Positions 9,625-17,407 are shown, counted from the stretch's first letter. The stretch is DNA of 55,663 nucleotides from Prevotella sp. (GCA_016291005.1 JAEEVT010000004.1:1-55663); one strand, 5' to 3'. Notes: generated by a model not told the origin, from the letters alone. Translations and numbers: made by a program.

Positions 9625-11076
9625 ATGCAAAAGGAATTTATCGTAGCAATTGAACTGGGGTCATCCAAGATGACCGGTATTGCCGGCAGGAAGAATCTTG
9701 ACGGCAGCATTCAGGTGCTGGCGTGTGTCAAGGAGAACTCTTCTGCCTTCATCCGCAAGGGTGTGGTGTATAACATCGACAAGACTGCCCAGTGTCTGAC
9801 GAACATCATCAGTCGCTTGGAAAAGCAACTGAAGACGCAGATTACGCAGGTCTATGTAGGTGTGGGCGGACAGTCCATACGCTCTCTTCGCAATGTCATC
9901 AGCAACGACCTGGCCGGCGAGACACTGGTCACGCAGGACATGGTGATAGAACTGATGGATGCTAACCGCAACATGAAGTACCCCGACCAGGAAATCCTTG
10001 ACGCTGCCGTTCAGGAGTACAAGGTCGACTCGCAGTTCCAGCTCGACCCCGTGGGCATCCAGTGCTCGCACATTGAGGGTAACTTCCTGAACATCCTGCA
10101 GCGCAAGGCATTCAACAAGAACCTGAACAAATGTTTCGAGACGGCCAACATCCGTATTGCCGAACTCTTCCTTGCGCCTCTTGCACTGGCCGACAGCGTA
10201 CTCACCGAGACCGAGAAGCGTTCTGGCTGTGCACTGGTCGACATGGGTGCCGACACGACTACCGTCAGCGTCTATTCGAAGAACATCCTGCGCCACTTAG
10301 CCGTCATCCCCTTGGGTTCGAACAACATCACCAAGGATATTGCCTCGCTGCAGATGGAGGAGCAGGATGCCGAGAAGATGAAGCTGAAATATGCCAGTGC
10401 CTTCACCGATAACAACGAGATTGACAACAATATGAAGTACTCCATCGACCAGGATCGTCAGGTGGAGAGTCGTAAGTTCATCGAGATTGTCGAAGGCCGT
10501 CTGGAAGAAATCATCGCCAACGTCTGGTGTCAGGTGCCCGAGGAATACTGCGACAAGCTCCTTGGCGGCATCATCCTGACTGGTGGAGGCTCGAACATGA
10601 AGAATATCGAGAAGGCCTTCCAGAACTATACTCACATCGACAAGATACGCATAGCACGTTTTGTCACGCAGACCATCACCTCGTCGATAGCCGACGTTAC
10701 GGCACAGAATGGCATGATGAATACCGTCTTGGGCCTGCTGGCCAAGGGCGACATCAACTGCGCCGGCTCAGAGAAAGACCCCAACGGTGACCTCTTTGCC
10801 AGCCAGCGCCCAGTAATCCAGCCCGAGACTCTGGCTGAGCGCCGTGCCCGCACGGCAACTGAGACGCCTGCCGGTGTCATCCGCACCGCTGAGGAGATTC
10901 GCCGTGCCGAAGAGGAGGCTCGTCTGAAGAAAGAGGAAGAGGAGCGTATCGCCCGCGAGAAAGCCGAAGAGGAAGAGCGCGAGCGCCAGCGCATCAAGCG
11001 TGAGAACTCCTTCTGGAACAAAGGCTGGAAGGGCCTGAAGAACTTTGGTAAGAAGATTATCGAAGAGGAAGAGTAA
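9625..11076 (+). CDS. ftsA: Cell division protein FtsA with charged C-terminal tail
   Basis: An actin-like ATPase that tethers FtsZ to the membrane. Actin-fold blocks seen are IELGSSKMTG near the N-terminus, CALVDMGADTTTVSVY (about residue 201 on) and GGIILTGGGSNMKN (about 312 on). After the core comes a highly charged stretch (residues about 421-461) made almost only of E, K, R and A, probably a long helix. The end has W, F and K-rich residues at about 462-479 (SFWNKGWKGLKNFGKKI), a good candidate for the amphipathic membrane-targeting helix. E. coli FtsA, about 420 aa, has no comparable charged spacer. It precedes ftsZ in the usual order. Confidence 0.94.
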   Translation: MQKEFIVAIELGSSKMTGIAGRKNLDGSIQVLACVKENSSAFIRKGVVYNIDKTAQCLTNIISRLEKQLKTQITQVYVGVGGQSIRSLRNVISNDLAGETLVTQDMVIELMDANRNMKYPDQEILDAAVQEYKVDSQFQLDPVGIQCSHIEGNFLNILQRKAFNKNLNKCFETANIRIAELFLAPLALADSVLTETEKRSGCALVDMGADTTTVSVYSKNILRHLAVIPLGSNNITKDIASLQMEEQDAEKMKLKYASAFTDNNEIDNNMKYSIDQDRQVESRKFIEIVEGRLEEIIANVWCQVPEEYCDKLLGGIILTGGGSNMKNIEKAFQNYTHIDKIRIARFVTQTITSSIADVTAQNGMMNTVLGLLAKGDINCAGSEKDPNGDLFASQRPVIQPETLAERRARTATETPAGVIRTAEEIRRAEEEARLKKEEEERIAREKAEEEERERQRIKRENSFWNKGWKGLKNFGKKIIEEEE

Positions 11077-11120
11077 GCTCTATTAAATTGAAAATTGTAA
11101 ATCGTAAAATTGTAAATTCT

Positions 11121-12443
11121 ATGGACAACAACATATTGCTCGATTTCGGTGAGCCCGAAAAGGAAAACAGCATCATCAAGGTGATTGGTGTTGGTGGCGG
11201 TGGCGGTAATGCCGTCAACCACATGTATCGCGAAGGCATTCACGACGTGACCTTCGTATTGTGTAACACGGACAACCAGGCGTTGAACGACTCTCCCGTG
11301 CCTGTACACTTGCAGCTTGGCAAGGAGGGACTTGGTGCCGGCAACAAGCCCGAGAAGGCTCGCGCCGCCGCTGAGGAGAGTATCGAAGACATCCGAAGCA
11401 TGCTGGCCGACGGAACGCGTATGGCGTTCATCACCGCTGGTATGGGCGGTGGTACGGGAACAGGTGCTGCGCCGGTCATTGCCCGCGTCTCGAAGGAGAT
11501 GGGCATCCTGACCGTTGGTATAGTCACCATCCCCTTCCGCTTCGAGGGTGACCGCAAGATAGACCAGGCCTTGGACGGTGTTGAGGAAATGCAGAAGCAC
11601 GTCGATGCCCTGCTGGTCATCAACAACGAGCGTCTGCGTGAGATTTATCCTGAGCTGACCGTGCTCGACGCCTTTGGCAAGGCCGACGACACGCTGAGCG
11701 TGGCAGCCAAGTCGATTGCCGAGATCATCACCGTCCACGGACTCATCAACCTTGACTTCAATGACGTCAAGACCGTGCTGAAGGATGGTGGCGTGGCCAT
11801 CATGTCGACAGGTTACGGCGAGGGCGAAGGCCGCGTGAAGAAGGCAATCGACGACGCCCTGAACTCGCCGCTGCTGAACGAGAACGACGTCTTCAACTCG
11901 AAGAAGATTCTGCTCAGCATCTCCTTCGCAGGTTCGAGGGACGGCAAGGAGTCGTTGATGATGGAAGAGATGAACGATGTCAACGACTTCATGGCGAAGT
12001 TCGGCAACGATTTCGAGATCAAGTGGGGACTGGCCACCGATCCGGAGTTAGGCAAGAAGGTGAAGGTTACCATCCTGGCTACCGGCTTCGGCATCGAGAG
12101 CATCGATGGTATGGCTAAGCACCACCAGCGTCAGAATACCATCGAGGAGGCTACCCGCATTGCCGCCGAACAGGAGGCTGAGGCCCAGCGTCAGGATCGC
12201 CGCAACCGCTATTATGGTGGTGACGGACAGACGCGCCGCTACAAGCGCCGTCCGCATATCTACCTGTTCCGCCCGGAGGATCTCGACAACGACGACGTCA
12301 TCTCAGCCGTCGAACAGACGCCGACCTACAAGCGTACCCGTGAAATCTTGGACAGCATCTACCAGCAGGCCAGCGGCGAAGAGCCGCAGCCTAAGGCCGA
12401 CGTCCAGCCCGAGGTCGTTCAGGGAACCATCAAGTTCGCGTAA
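11121..12443 (+). CDS. ftsZ: Cell division protein FtsZ
   Basis: The tubulin-like GTPase that forms the division ring. The tubulin signature GGGTGTGA is at residues 109-116, preceded by KVIGVGGGGGNAVN for nucleotide binding. I start at ATG 11121 (MDNNILLDFGEPE). An in-frame TTG at 11088 exists, but it lies inside an intergenic TAAATTGTAAAAT-type repeat and would add repeat-encoded residues. After the core, a basic linker (about 350-375) leads to a probable FtsA-binding peptide around DVISAVEQTPTYKRTR, and then about 30 further residues, so this peptide is not at the extreme C-terminus. The stop codon directly abuts the stop of convergent sufE. Confidence 0.95.
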   Translation: MDNNILLDFGEPEKENSIIKVIGVGGGGGNAVNHMYREGIHDVTFVLCNTDNQALNDSPVPVHLQLGKEGLGAGNKPEKARAAAEESIEDIRSMLADGTRMAFITAGMGGGTGTGAAPVIARVSKEMGILTVGIVTIPFRFEGDRKIDQALDGVEEMQKHVDALLVINNERLREIYPELTVLDAFGKADDTLSVAAKSIAEIITVHGLINLDFNDVKTVLKDGGVAIMSTGYGEGEGRVKKAIDDALNSPLLNENDVFNSKKILLSISFAGSRDGKESLMMEEMNDVNDFMAKFGNDFEIKWGLATDPELGKKVKVTILATGFGIESIDGMAKHHQRQNTIEEATRIAAEQEAEAQRQDRRNRYYGGDGQTRRYKRRPHIYLFRPEDLDNDDVISAVEQTPTYKRTREILDSIYQQASGEEPQPKADVQPEVVQGTIKFA

Positions 12444-12884
12444 TTATTTCGCCTTAAAGGCTAAGGCATACATGCGCATCTGTTTCACCATGGCCAGCAG
12501 ACCGTTGCTGCGCGTGGGAGACAGATGCTCTTTTAGTCCTATGCGGTCGATGAAATAGAGGTCGGCATTCAGTATCTCGTCTGGCGTATGGTCGCTGAGC
12601 ACGCGGATGAGCAGCGCCACGATACCCTTGACAATCAGCGCATCGCTCTCTGCCCGGAACCGGATGACCCCATTTCTTTCATTTCTTTCATTTCCGACAA
12701 AGTCGGCCTGCAGCCACACGCGGCTCTGGCAACCGTCAATGAGGTTGCTCTCAGTCTTATACTCCTCGGGCAGCGGCTCCTGCTCGTTGCCAAGGTCTAT
12801 CAGCAGTTGGTACTTGTCCATCCAGTCGTCGAAACCGGAGAACTCCTCGATAATCTCGTCCTGAATCTCGTTGATGCTTGCCAT
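12444..12884 (-). CDS. sufE: SufE-type sulfur acceptor protein
   Basis: A cytoplasmic partner of the SufS cysteine desulfurase. It takes persulfide sulfur on a conserved cysteine and passes it to the Fe-S scaffold. The active cysteine is Cys52 within DGCQSRVWL, the family hallmark. The 146-aa length matches SufE. Residues about 65-71 read NERNERN and are encoded by a copy of the 9-nt GAAAGAAAT repeat that otherwise occurs between genes. It sits just after the active-site strand in a loop position, so the protein probably tolerates it. A TACCTTTG box (12928-12935) upstream on this strand is a plausible promoter. The other suf genes are not in the window. Confidence 0.88.
   Translation of the reverse strand: MASINEIQDEIIEEFSGFDDWMDKYQLLIDLGNEQEPLPEEYKTESNLIDGCQSRVWLQADFVGNERNERNGVIRFRAESDALIVKGIVALLIRVLSDHTPDEILNADLYFIDRIGLKEHLSPTRSNGLLAMVKQMRMYALAFKAK
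12671..12694 (-). repeat. In-frame GAAAGAAAT repeat inside sufE
   Basis: Two to three units of the 9-nt repeat (CATTTCTTT as written on the + strand) lie in the sufE frame and encode NERNERN. The same unit fills many intergenic spacers in this window and occurs in the same frame in the helix-hairpin-helix gene. Confidence 0.8.
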
Positions 12885-12927
12885 GAGAATTTGCGATTTA
12901 CTGAATTCAATTGATGCTTTCGCGCTG

Positions 12928-12935
12928 CAAAGGTA
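12928..12935 (-). promoter_or_regulatory. Candidate -7 box for sufE
   Basis: TACCTTTG on the minus strand fits the Bacteroidetes TAnnTTTG element, about 43 nt before the sufE ATG. No good TTG was found 19-21 nt further upstream, so the call rests on the -7 box alone. Confidence 0.45.
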
Positions 12936-12987
12936 CGAATAAAAACTGCAGAATCGTAAAAAAACTACTAAATAATCCCTTTTAGTC

Positions 12988-13018
12988 TTGCAATTTCAAA
13001 AGAAATATGTTATATTTG
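12988..13018 (+). promoter_or_regulatory. Bacteroidetes promoter of the 24-codon ORF
   Basis: TTG at 12988-12990, exactly 20 nt, then TATATTTG at 13011-13018: a full match to the sigma-ABfr consensus. Transcription should begin near 13023-13026, about 40 nt before the small ORF. Confidence 0.75.
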
Positions 13019-13064
13019 CACAACATTAAAACAAATCTATATTATTAAACAAAAACTTTTTGCA

Positions 13065-13139
13065 ATGTTAGCAGCCGCAGTCAATGCCCTGCTGAAGGTC
13101 ATTCAGGACAAGGGTGTGGAACTGAAGGAGTCCAATTAA
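13065..13139 (+). CDS. Candidate small protein, 24 aa, unknown
   Basis: An ATG-started ORF of 24 codons (MLAAAVNALLKVIQ followed by DKGVELKESN). It lies in its own unit, with a strong promoter about 45 nt upstream and a hairpin terminator about 45 nt downstream. The N-terminal half could form a short amphipathic or hydrophobic helix and the end is charged. I do not recognise it. Support comes from the promoter and terminator geometry and from codon choice like that of neighbouring genes, not from homology. The transcript could instead be a small RNA with a chance ORF, or a relic of the start of a lost gene. Confidence 0.45.
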   Translation: MLAAAVNALLKVIQDKGVELKESN

Positions 13140-13274
13140 AGTGCGGACATGCGGACATTGCGGACATCAACTTCATAGAGATATAAAAAAAGGTATATAG
13201 CTGTTTATATACCTTTTTTTATTTTTTTTATTACTCTTAGAAATCAATGTCCGCAATGTCCGCATGTCCGCACT
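13140..13274. repeat. 28-bp perfect inverted repeat enclosing a hairpin
   Basis: Arms at 13140-13167 and 13247-13274 are perfect reverse complements over 28 nt. Each arm contains three copies of GCGGACAT (or its complement). They enclose a second, A/T-rich hairpin. The arms begin directly after the stop of the 24-codon ORF. In RNA the arms would form a long stem closing the terminator hairpin. In DNA they could be a mobile-element footprint or a protein-binding palindrome. Confidence 0.85.
13185..13220. terminator. Bidirectional hairpin terminator
   Basis: A perfect 15-bp stem (13185-13199 with 13206-13220) has A7 on the left, T7 on the right and a GCTGTT loop, followed by more T-rich sequence. 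The symmetrical A and T tracts allow termination on either strand. Confidence 0.8.
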
Positions 13275-13607
13275 TCAACCTCCATTATTGCGTAGAAAAC
13301 CTTCAGAAATTACCGTACTTTCCCTCAGAAATCACGTAGAAAACCTTCAGAAATCACCGTGATTTCCTTCAGAAGTTGCCGTGATTTCTTGCAATTATTG
13401 CCGTGATTTCTGACGGAAAAGTACTGGAAAAGTAGCAACTATTCTTTTCGTTTTTCTTTCGACTTTTCGTAACTTTTGCTATGCAGAAGTTACTATGTCT
13501 CAGAAAAGCTCAAATAAATTTGGCTTTTCCTTCGACTTTTCGTAACTTTTGCTATGCAGAAGTTACTTAGCACTCGGAAAAACAAAAAGAAAAAAATGGT
13601 TTTCTTT
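13275..13607. repeat. Gene-free repeat region upstream of the acyl-CoA synthetase
   Basis: No convincing gene lies here. It holds three copies of a unit ending CCGTGATTTC (13350-13366 as palindrome GAAATCACCGTGATTTC, 13376-13388, 13398-13410). Two identical 37-nt copies of a promoter-like block with core CGTAACTTTTGC follow at 13458-13494 and 13531-13567, 73 nt apart. Each block can fold on itself (GTAACTT/AAGTTAC). Confidence 0.75.
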
Positions 13608-13637
13608 TTGCTTTTCTCTCGTTTTTTCGTAACTTTG
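13608..13637 (+). promoter_or_regulatory. Promoter of the acyl-CoA synthetase gene
   Basis: TTG at 13608-13610, 19 nt, TAACTTTG at 13630-13637. The sequence TTTTCGTAACTTT is the third copy of a block repeated twice just upstream. Predicted start is near 13643. This rules out any translation start before that point and supports ATG 13662. Confidence 0.7.
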
Positions 13638-13661
13638 CAGCGGAATTTAGAGAGAACGCTT

Positions 13662-15467
13662 ATGCAAACTAACTGCCACATGTCGATGCTTGTTCACGAA
13701 CAAGCCAAGAAATATGGTGACCGCGAGATGCTGATTTATCAGGATTTCGGCGGTAAGGAGTGGAAAACGCTGTCGTGGAGCCAGGTCTCTGCGACCGTCA
13801 TGCAGGTGTCAAACGCCATGCTGAACTTAGGCGTGAAGGTGCAGGAGAATGTCGGCATCTTCTCGCAGAACTCGGTGCAGTACATCGAGTGCGACTTCGG
13901 CGCGTGGGGCATCCGGGCGGTAACCATTCCGTTCTATGCTACCAGCTCGGAGCAGCAGATTCAGTTTATGGTGAACGATGCCAAGATTCGCTTCCTCTTC
14001 GTAGGTGAGCAGGATCAGTACGACAAGGCCCACCGTATCTTCTCACTCTGTCCCACGTTGGAGCGCATCATTGTCTACGATCCCATGGTGACGCTGAACG
14101 ACGACCATAGTGCCATCTACTTCAGCGAGTTCCTGAAACTTGGCGAGGGTCTGCCGCGTCAGACGGAGGTAGAGAAGCTGCAAGGGGAGGCGACGTTTGA
14201 CGACATTGCCAACATCCTGTATACCAGTGGTACTACGGGCGACTCGAAGGGCGTCATACTGACTCACGGCCAGTTCCATGCTGCCTTCGAGGCCAACAAC
14301 AAGTGTGTGCCGGTGGGCGAGAGGGACCGCGTCATGAACTTCCTGCCCTATACCCATATCTTCGAGCGCGGCTGGGCGATACTCAGTCTGACAGAAGGTG
14401 CCACGATGATTGTTAATACCCATCCGCTGGAAGTGCAGCAGTCGATGCGTGAGACGCACCCCACGTGTATGTCGGCTGTGCCCCGCTTCTGGGAGAAGGT
14501 CTATATGGGCGTGATGGACAAGATAGAACACTCGGGCGTCATGCAGCGCAAACTCTTCAAGCACGCGCTGGCTGTGGGCCGCAAGCATAACATAGAATAT
14601 CTGAGCCTTGGCAAGAAGCCACCTGTGGGTCTGCATCTGGAGTACGAGATGCTGAACCGTACAGTGTTCTCGCTTGTCCGCAAGGAACTGGGCTTGGAAA
14701 ACGCCCATTTCTTCCCCACCGCAGGTGCTGCCGTGAGTGCTCACGTTGAAGAATTCGTCCATTCCATCGGCATTAACATGGTGGTGGGCTATGGTCTGAC
14801 GGAGAGCCTGGCCACGGTGAGCTGCAACCACTTGGGCGAACCTTGGACGGTAGGTTCCGTGGGCATTCCCATCGAAGGTATCGACATCAAGATCAGCGAA
14901 GAGGGTGAAATCTTGCTCAAGGGTCCGACGATTACCATCGGCTACTACAACCGCGACGACCTGACGAAGGCGGCGTTTACTGACGACGGATATTTCAAGA
15001 CGGGCGATGCCGGTTACCTGAAAGGCGGTGAACTGTTCCTGACAGAGCGCATCAAAGACCTCTTCAAGACTTCGAACGGCAAGTACATCGCGCCGCAGAT
15101 GATAGAGTCGAAACTGCTCGTGGACAAGTTCATCGACCAGATTGCCGTCATCGCCGACGAGCGCAAGTTCGTATCGGCACTCATCATTCCCGTCTATAGC
15201 CACTTGGAAGAGTATGCCCGTGAACACGGTATCGTCTTCTCCACCCGCGAAGAACTCTGCACTAACCCGCAGATTATGGAGATGATGAAGGAGCGCATCG
15301 ACACCCTGCAGCAGCAGCTCGCCCATTACGAGCAGGTGAAGCGCTTCACCCTGCTGCCCAACCCGCTGTCGATGTCCAAGGGCGAACTGACCAATACGCT
15401 CAAAATTCGTCGCCGCGTGTTAAACGAAAACTATAAAGAAGAGATAGACAAGATGTACGCAGATTGA
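13662..15467 (+). CDS. Long-chain fatty acid:CoA ligase (AMP-forming)
   Basis: An ANL-superfamily adenylating enzyme that activates long-chain fatty acids to acyl-CoA through an acyl-AMP. The phosphate-binding loop TSGTTGDSKG is at residues 188-197. YGLTES follows in the middle, and TGDAGYL, LFKTSNGKYIAP and the lysine-bearing C-terminus (SKGELTNTLKIRR) complete the fold. I use ATG 13662 (601 aa). The 36 upstream in-frame codons contain the promoter and are low-complexity, so they are not translated. The family in Bacteroidetes is usually annotated FadD or AMP-dependent synthetase. It is probably monocistronic, followed by a GAAATG repeat array. Confidence 0.92.
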   Translation: MQTNCHMSMLVHEQAKKYGDREMLIYQDFGGKEWKTLSWSQVSATVMQVSNAMLNLGVKVQENVGIFSQNSVQYIECDFGAWGIRAVTIPFYATSSEQQIQFMVNDAKIRFLFVGEQDQYDKAHRIFSLCPTLERIIVYDPMVTLNDDHSAIYFSEFLKLGEGLPRQTEVEKLQGEATFDDIANILYTSGTTGDSKGVILTHGQFHAAFEANNKCVPVGERDRVMNFLPYTHIFERGWAILSLTEGATMIVNTHPLEVQQSMRETHPTCMSAVPRFWEKVYMGVMDKIEHSGVMQRKLFKHALAVGRKHNIEYLSLGKKPPVGLHLEYEMLNRTVFSLVRKELGLENAHFFPTAGAAVSAHVEEFVHSIGINMVVGYGLTESLATVSCNHLGEPWTVGSVGIPIEGIDIKISEEGEILLKGPTITIGYYNRDDLTKAAFTDDGYFKTGDAGYLKGGELFLTERIKDLFKTSNGKYIAPQMIESKLLVDKFIDQIAVIADERKFVSALIIPVYSHLEEYAREHGIVFSTREELCTNPQIMEMMKERIDTLQQQLAHYEQVKRFTLLPNPLSMSKGELTNTLKIRRRVLNENYKEEIDKMYAD

Positions 15468-15473
15468 TTTTTA

Positions 15474-15536
15474 AATGAAAGAAATGAAGGTAATGAAGGA
15501 AATGAAAGAAATGTAAATGAATAAATGAAGAAATGG
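15474..15536 (+). repeat. GAAATG repeat array
   Basis: Six or more imperfect units of AAATGAAAG / GAAATGAAGG follow the acyl-CoA synthetase stop, ending near GCTGCGCGGATGATG. Same family as the arrays at 15967, 17408, 47061 and 53542. Confidence 0.8.
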
Positions 15537-15594
15537 CTGCGCGGATGATGACCAGACTTCTAAGAGAAATTATTCGGACAATTGATATTAAGTA

Positions 15595-15966
15595 ATGACG
15601 ATGTCGAGAGAAAATATTATTATCTCTAAGACTGAGAACTTTGCCGATAGGATTACGAGGATGTATAGGTACTTGTTGGAAAAGCGGCAGGGGGACAAGG
15701 ATATGCTGAAACAGATTGTTCGTAGCGGGACAAGTGTGGGAGCCAATGTCTCTGAGGGCCAGTTTGCGCAGACTAAGGCTGATTTCCTTACCAAGATGAC
15801 CATCGCCTTGAAAGAGGCAAATGAGACGAGATTCTGGTTGAAAAGGTTATATGCATTCGGCTCACTTAGTGATAGTGAATTCGAGTCCATCATCAATGAC
15901 AACGAAGAAATCATCAATATATTAACAACAATAACAAGGACAACAAGAAAGAACTTGAAGAAATGA
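15595..15966 (+). CDS. Four-helix-bundle protein (S23 / TIGR02436 family)
   Basis: A 123-aa helical protein. The segments MLKQIVRSGTSVGANVSEG and KADFLTKMTIALKEANET are diagnostic for the family first seen as ORFs in intervening sequences of 23S rRNA. In Bacteroidetes, free-standing copies are common. Its biochemical role is unknown, and it may form pentamers. No rRNA is near, so this is a stand-alone copy. It is flanked on both sides by GAAATG repeat arrays. The start is ATG 15595; a second ATG two codons later is equally possible. Confidence 0.85.
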   Translation: MTMSRENIIISKTENFADRITRMYRYLLEKRQGDKDMLKQIVRSGTSVGANVSEGQFAQTKADFLTKMTIALKEANETRFWLKRLYAFGSLSDSEFESIINDNEEIINILTTITRTTRKNLKK

Positions 15967-16091
15967 TAGAAATGAAGGAAACAAAAGTAATGGAAGGAAT
16001 GATAGGAAGGTTACGTGGAAGCGCAGCCTCATTTCTACATACCTTCATTTACATTTCTTTCATTCCTTTCATTTCATTCATTTCTTTCATT
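15967..16091. repeat. Inverted pair of GAAATG arrays before prfB
   Basis: A left block with GAAATG-type units (15967-16007) is followed by a spacer containing TTACGTGGAAGCGCAGCC and then a block of CATTTC-type units (16030-16090). The blocks are complementary and could form an imperfect long hairpin in the prfB leader. No coding sequence was seen. Confidence 0.7.
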
Positions 16092-16099
16092 AAAATAAT

Positions 16100-17221
16100 A
16101 TGATAACATCCGATCAGTTAAAAGACGTCTTAGACCGAACGGAAGCGCTGTATAAGTATCTGAAGATAGACGAGAAGCGCATGGAGTACGAGGAGGAGGA
16201 CCTGCGTACGCAGGCTCCCGACTTCTGGCTTGACCGTGAGCGCGCCGAGGAACAGATGAAGAAGGTGAAAGGCATCAAGAAGTGGCTAGACGGCTACCAA
16301 GAGGTGCGCACGGCTGCCGACGAACTGCAGTTAGCCTTCGACTTCTATAAAGAGGAGATGGTTACCGAGGAGGAAGTCGATGCCGACTACAGCCGCGCCA
16401 TAGAACTCATCGAGGCCTTAGAGCTGAAGAACATGCTGCGCCAGAAAGAGGATCCGATGGACTGCGTGCTGAAAATCAACTCAGGTGCCGGAGGTACCGA
16501 GAGTCAGGACTGGGCACAGATGCTGATGCGTATGTACCAGCGCTGGGCAGAAGCCCACGGACACAAAGTCACCATCTCGAACCTGCAGGACGGCGACGAG
16601 GCTGGCATCAAGAGCGTCACCATGGAGATAGAGGGCGGCGAGTACGCTTATGGCTACCTGAAGAGTGAAAACGGTGTCCACCGCTTGGTGCGCGTCAGCC
16701 CCTATAACGCCCAGGGCAAGCGCATGACGTCGTTTGCCTCCGTCTTCGTCAGCCCGTTAGTCGACGATACCATCGAGGTCTATGTCGATCCCGCCAAGCT
16801 GAGCTGGGATACCTTCCGAAGCAGTGGCGCCGGTGGACAGAACGTCAACAAGGTGGAGTCGGGCGTTCGTCTGCGCTATTGGTACACCGACCCTGATACG
16901 GGCGAGGAAGAAGAAATCCTTATCGAGAATACCGAGACGCGCGACCAGCCCAAGAACAAGGAGCGCGCCATGGCCCTGCTGCGCTCGCAGCTCTACGACC
17001 GTGCCATGCAGAAGCGCCTCGAAGCCCAGGCAAAGATCGAGGCAGGCAAGAAGAAGATAGAGTGGGGTAGTCAGATTCGCTCCTACGTCTTCGACGACCG
17101 TCGCGTGAAAGACCACCGCACCAACTACCAGACCTCCGACGTCGATGGCGTCATGGACGGCAAGATAGACGACTTCATCAAGGCATACCTGATGGAGTTC
17201 CCCGTCAATGATGAAGATTAA
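16100..17221 (+). CDS. prfB: Peptide chain release factor 2
   Basis: A class I release factor that reads UGA and UAA and triggers peptidyl-tRNA hydrolysis on the ribosome. The catalytic GGQ is at residues 245-247 (GAGGQNVNKVESGVR). The stop-recognition tripeptide position reads SPY (residues 200-202) where E. coli has SPF. The ORF is continuous, with no in-frame UGA at the site (near LYKYLKIDEK) where many bacteria use a programmed +1 frameshift for autoregulation, so that control is absent here. At 373 aa it is slightly longer than usual, with an acidic insertion in DPDTGEEEEILIENTETRD after the GGQ domain. That insertion is probably normal for Bacteroidetes. Confidence 0.94.
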   Translation: MITSDQLKDVLDRTEALYKYLKIDEKRMEYEEEDLRTQAPDFWLDRERAEEQMKKVKGIKKWLDGYQEVRTAADELQLAFDFYKEEMVTEEEVDADYSRAIELIEALELKNMLRQKEDPMDCVLKINSGAGGTESQDWAQMLMRMYQRWAEAHGHKVTISNLQDGDEAGIKSVTMEIEGGEYAYGYLKSENGVHRLVRVSPYNAQGKRMTSFASVFVSPLVDDTIEVYVDPAKLSWDTFRSSGAGGQNVNKVESGVRLRYWYTDPDTGEEEEILIENTETRDQPKNKERAMALLRSQLYDRAMQKRLEAQAKIEAGKKKIEWGSQIRSYVFDDRRVKDHRTNYQTSDVDGVMDGKIDDFIKAYLMEFPVNDED

Positions 17222-17263
17222 ACGGTAATAATTAAACATTAAACATTAAATATTCTAACAACT

Positions 17264-17407
17264 ATGAGCAAGAAAGGTAATGCAAAGCGTGAAGCTTACG
17301 CCAAAAAACAGGAAGAACAAGGTAAGAAAGTAGTGACATGGATCTTCGCCGGACTCATCATCCTGGCACTCATCTATCTCATCTGGACCTTTGGCATGAT
17401 GGCGTAA
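17264..17407 (+). CDS. Small membrane protein, 47 aa
   Basis: A short ORF starting MSKKGNAKREAYAKKQ, with a basic cytoplasmic N-terminus and one strong membrane segment (about residues 23-45, VVTWIFAGLIILALIYLIW). It follows prfB by 42 nt on the same strand, so co-transcription is likely. I do not recognise a named family, though conserved small single-span proteins of this build occur next to prfB in related genomes as far as I recall. Codon use is like that of prfB. Its size and position support a real gene. Its function is unknown. Confidence 0.7.
   Translation: MSKKGNAKREAYAKKQEEQGKKVVTWIFAGLIILALIYLIWTFGMMA

Noticed and set aside
11088-11120. FtsZ start at TTG 11088
   Set aside because: It would translate a spacer repeat. 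ATG 11121 gives a normal N-terminus.
13554-13661. N-terminal extension of the acyl-CoA synthetase from an upstream ATG
   Set aside because: The segment contains the promoter (13608-13637), so it is not in the mRNA, and it encodes lysine/phenylalanine-rich low-complexity text.
13493-13681. 62-codon minus-strand ORF in the repeat region
   Set aside because: It lies across the promoter repeats and the start of the acyl-CoA synthetase gene. Its sequence is low-complexity (K, F and S rich) with no start context or family likeness.
15595-15966. Intervening sequence of a 23S rRNA gene
   Set aside because: The four-helix-bundle family occurs in such insertions, but no rRNA sequence flanks it. It lies between protein genes and repeats.
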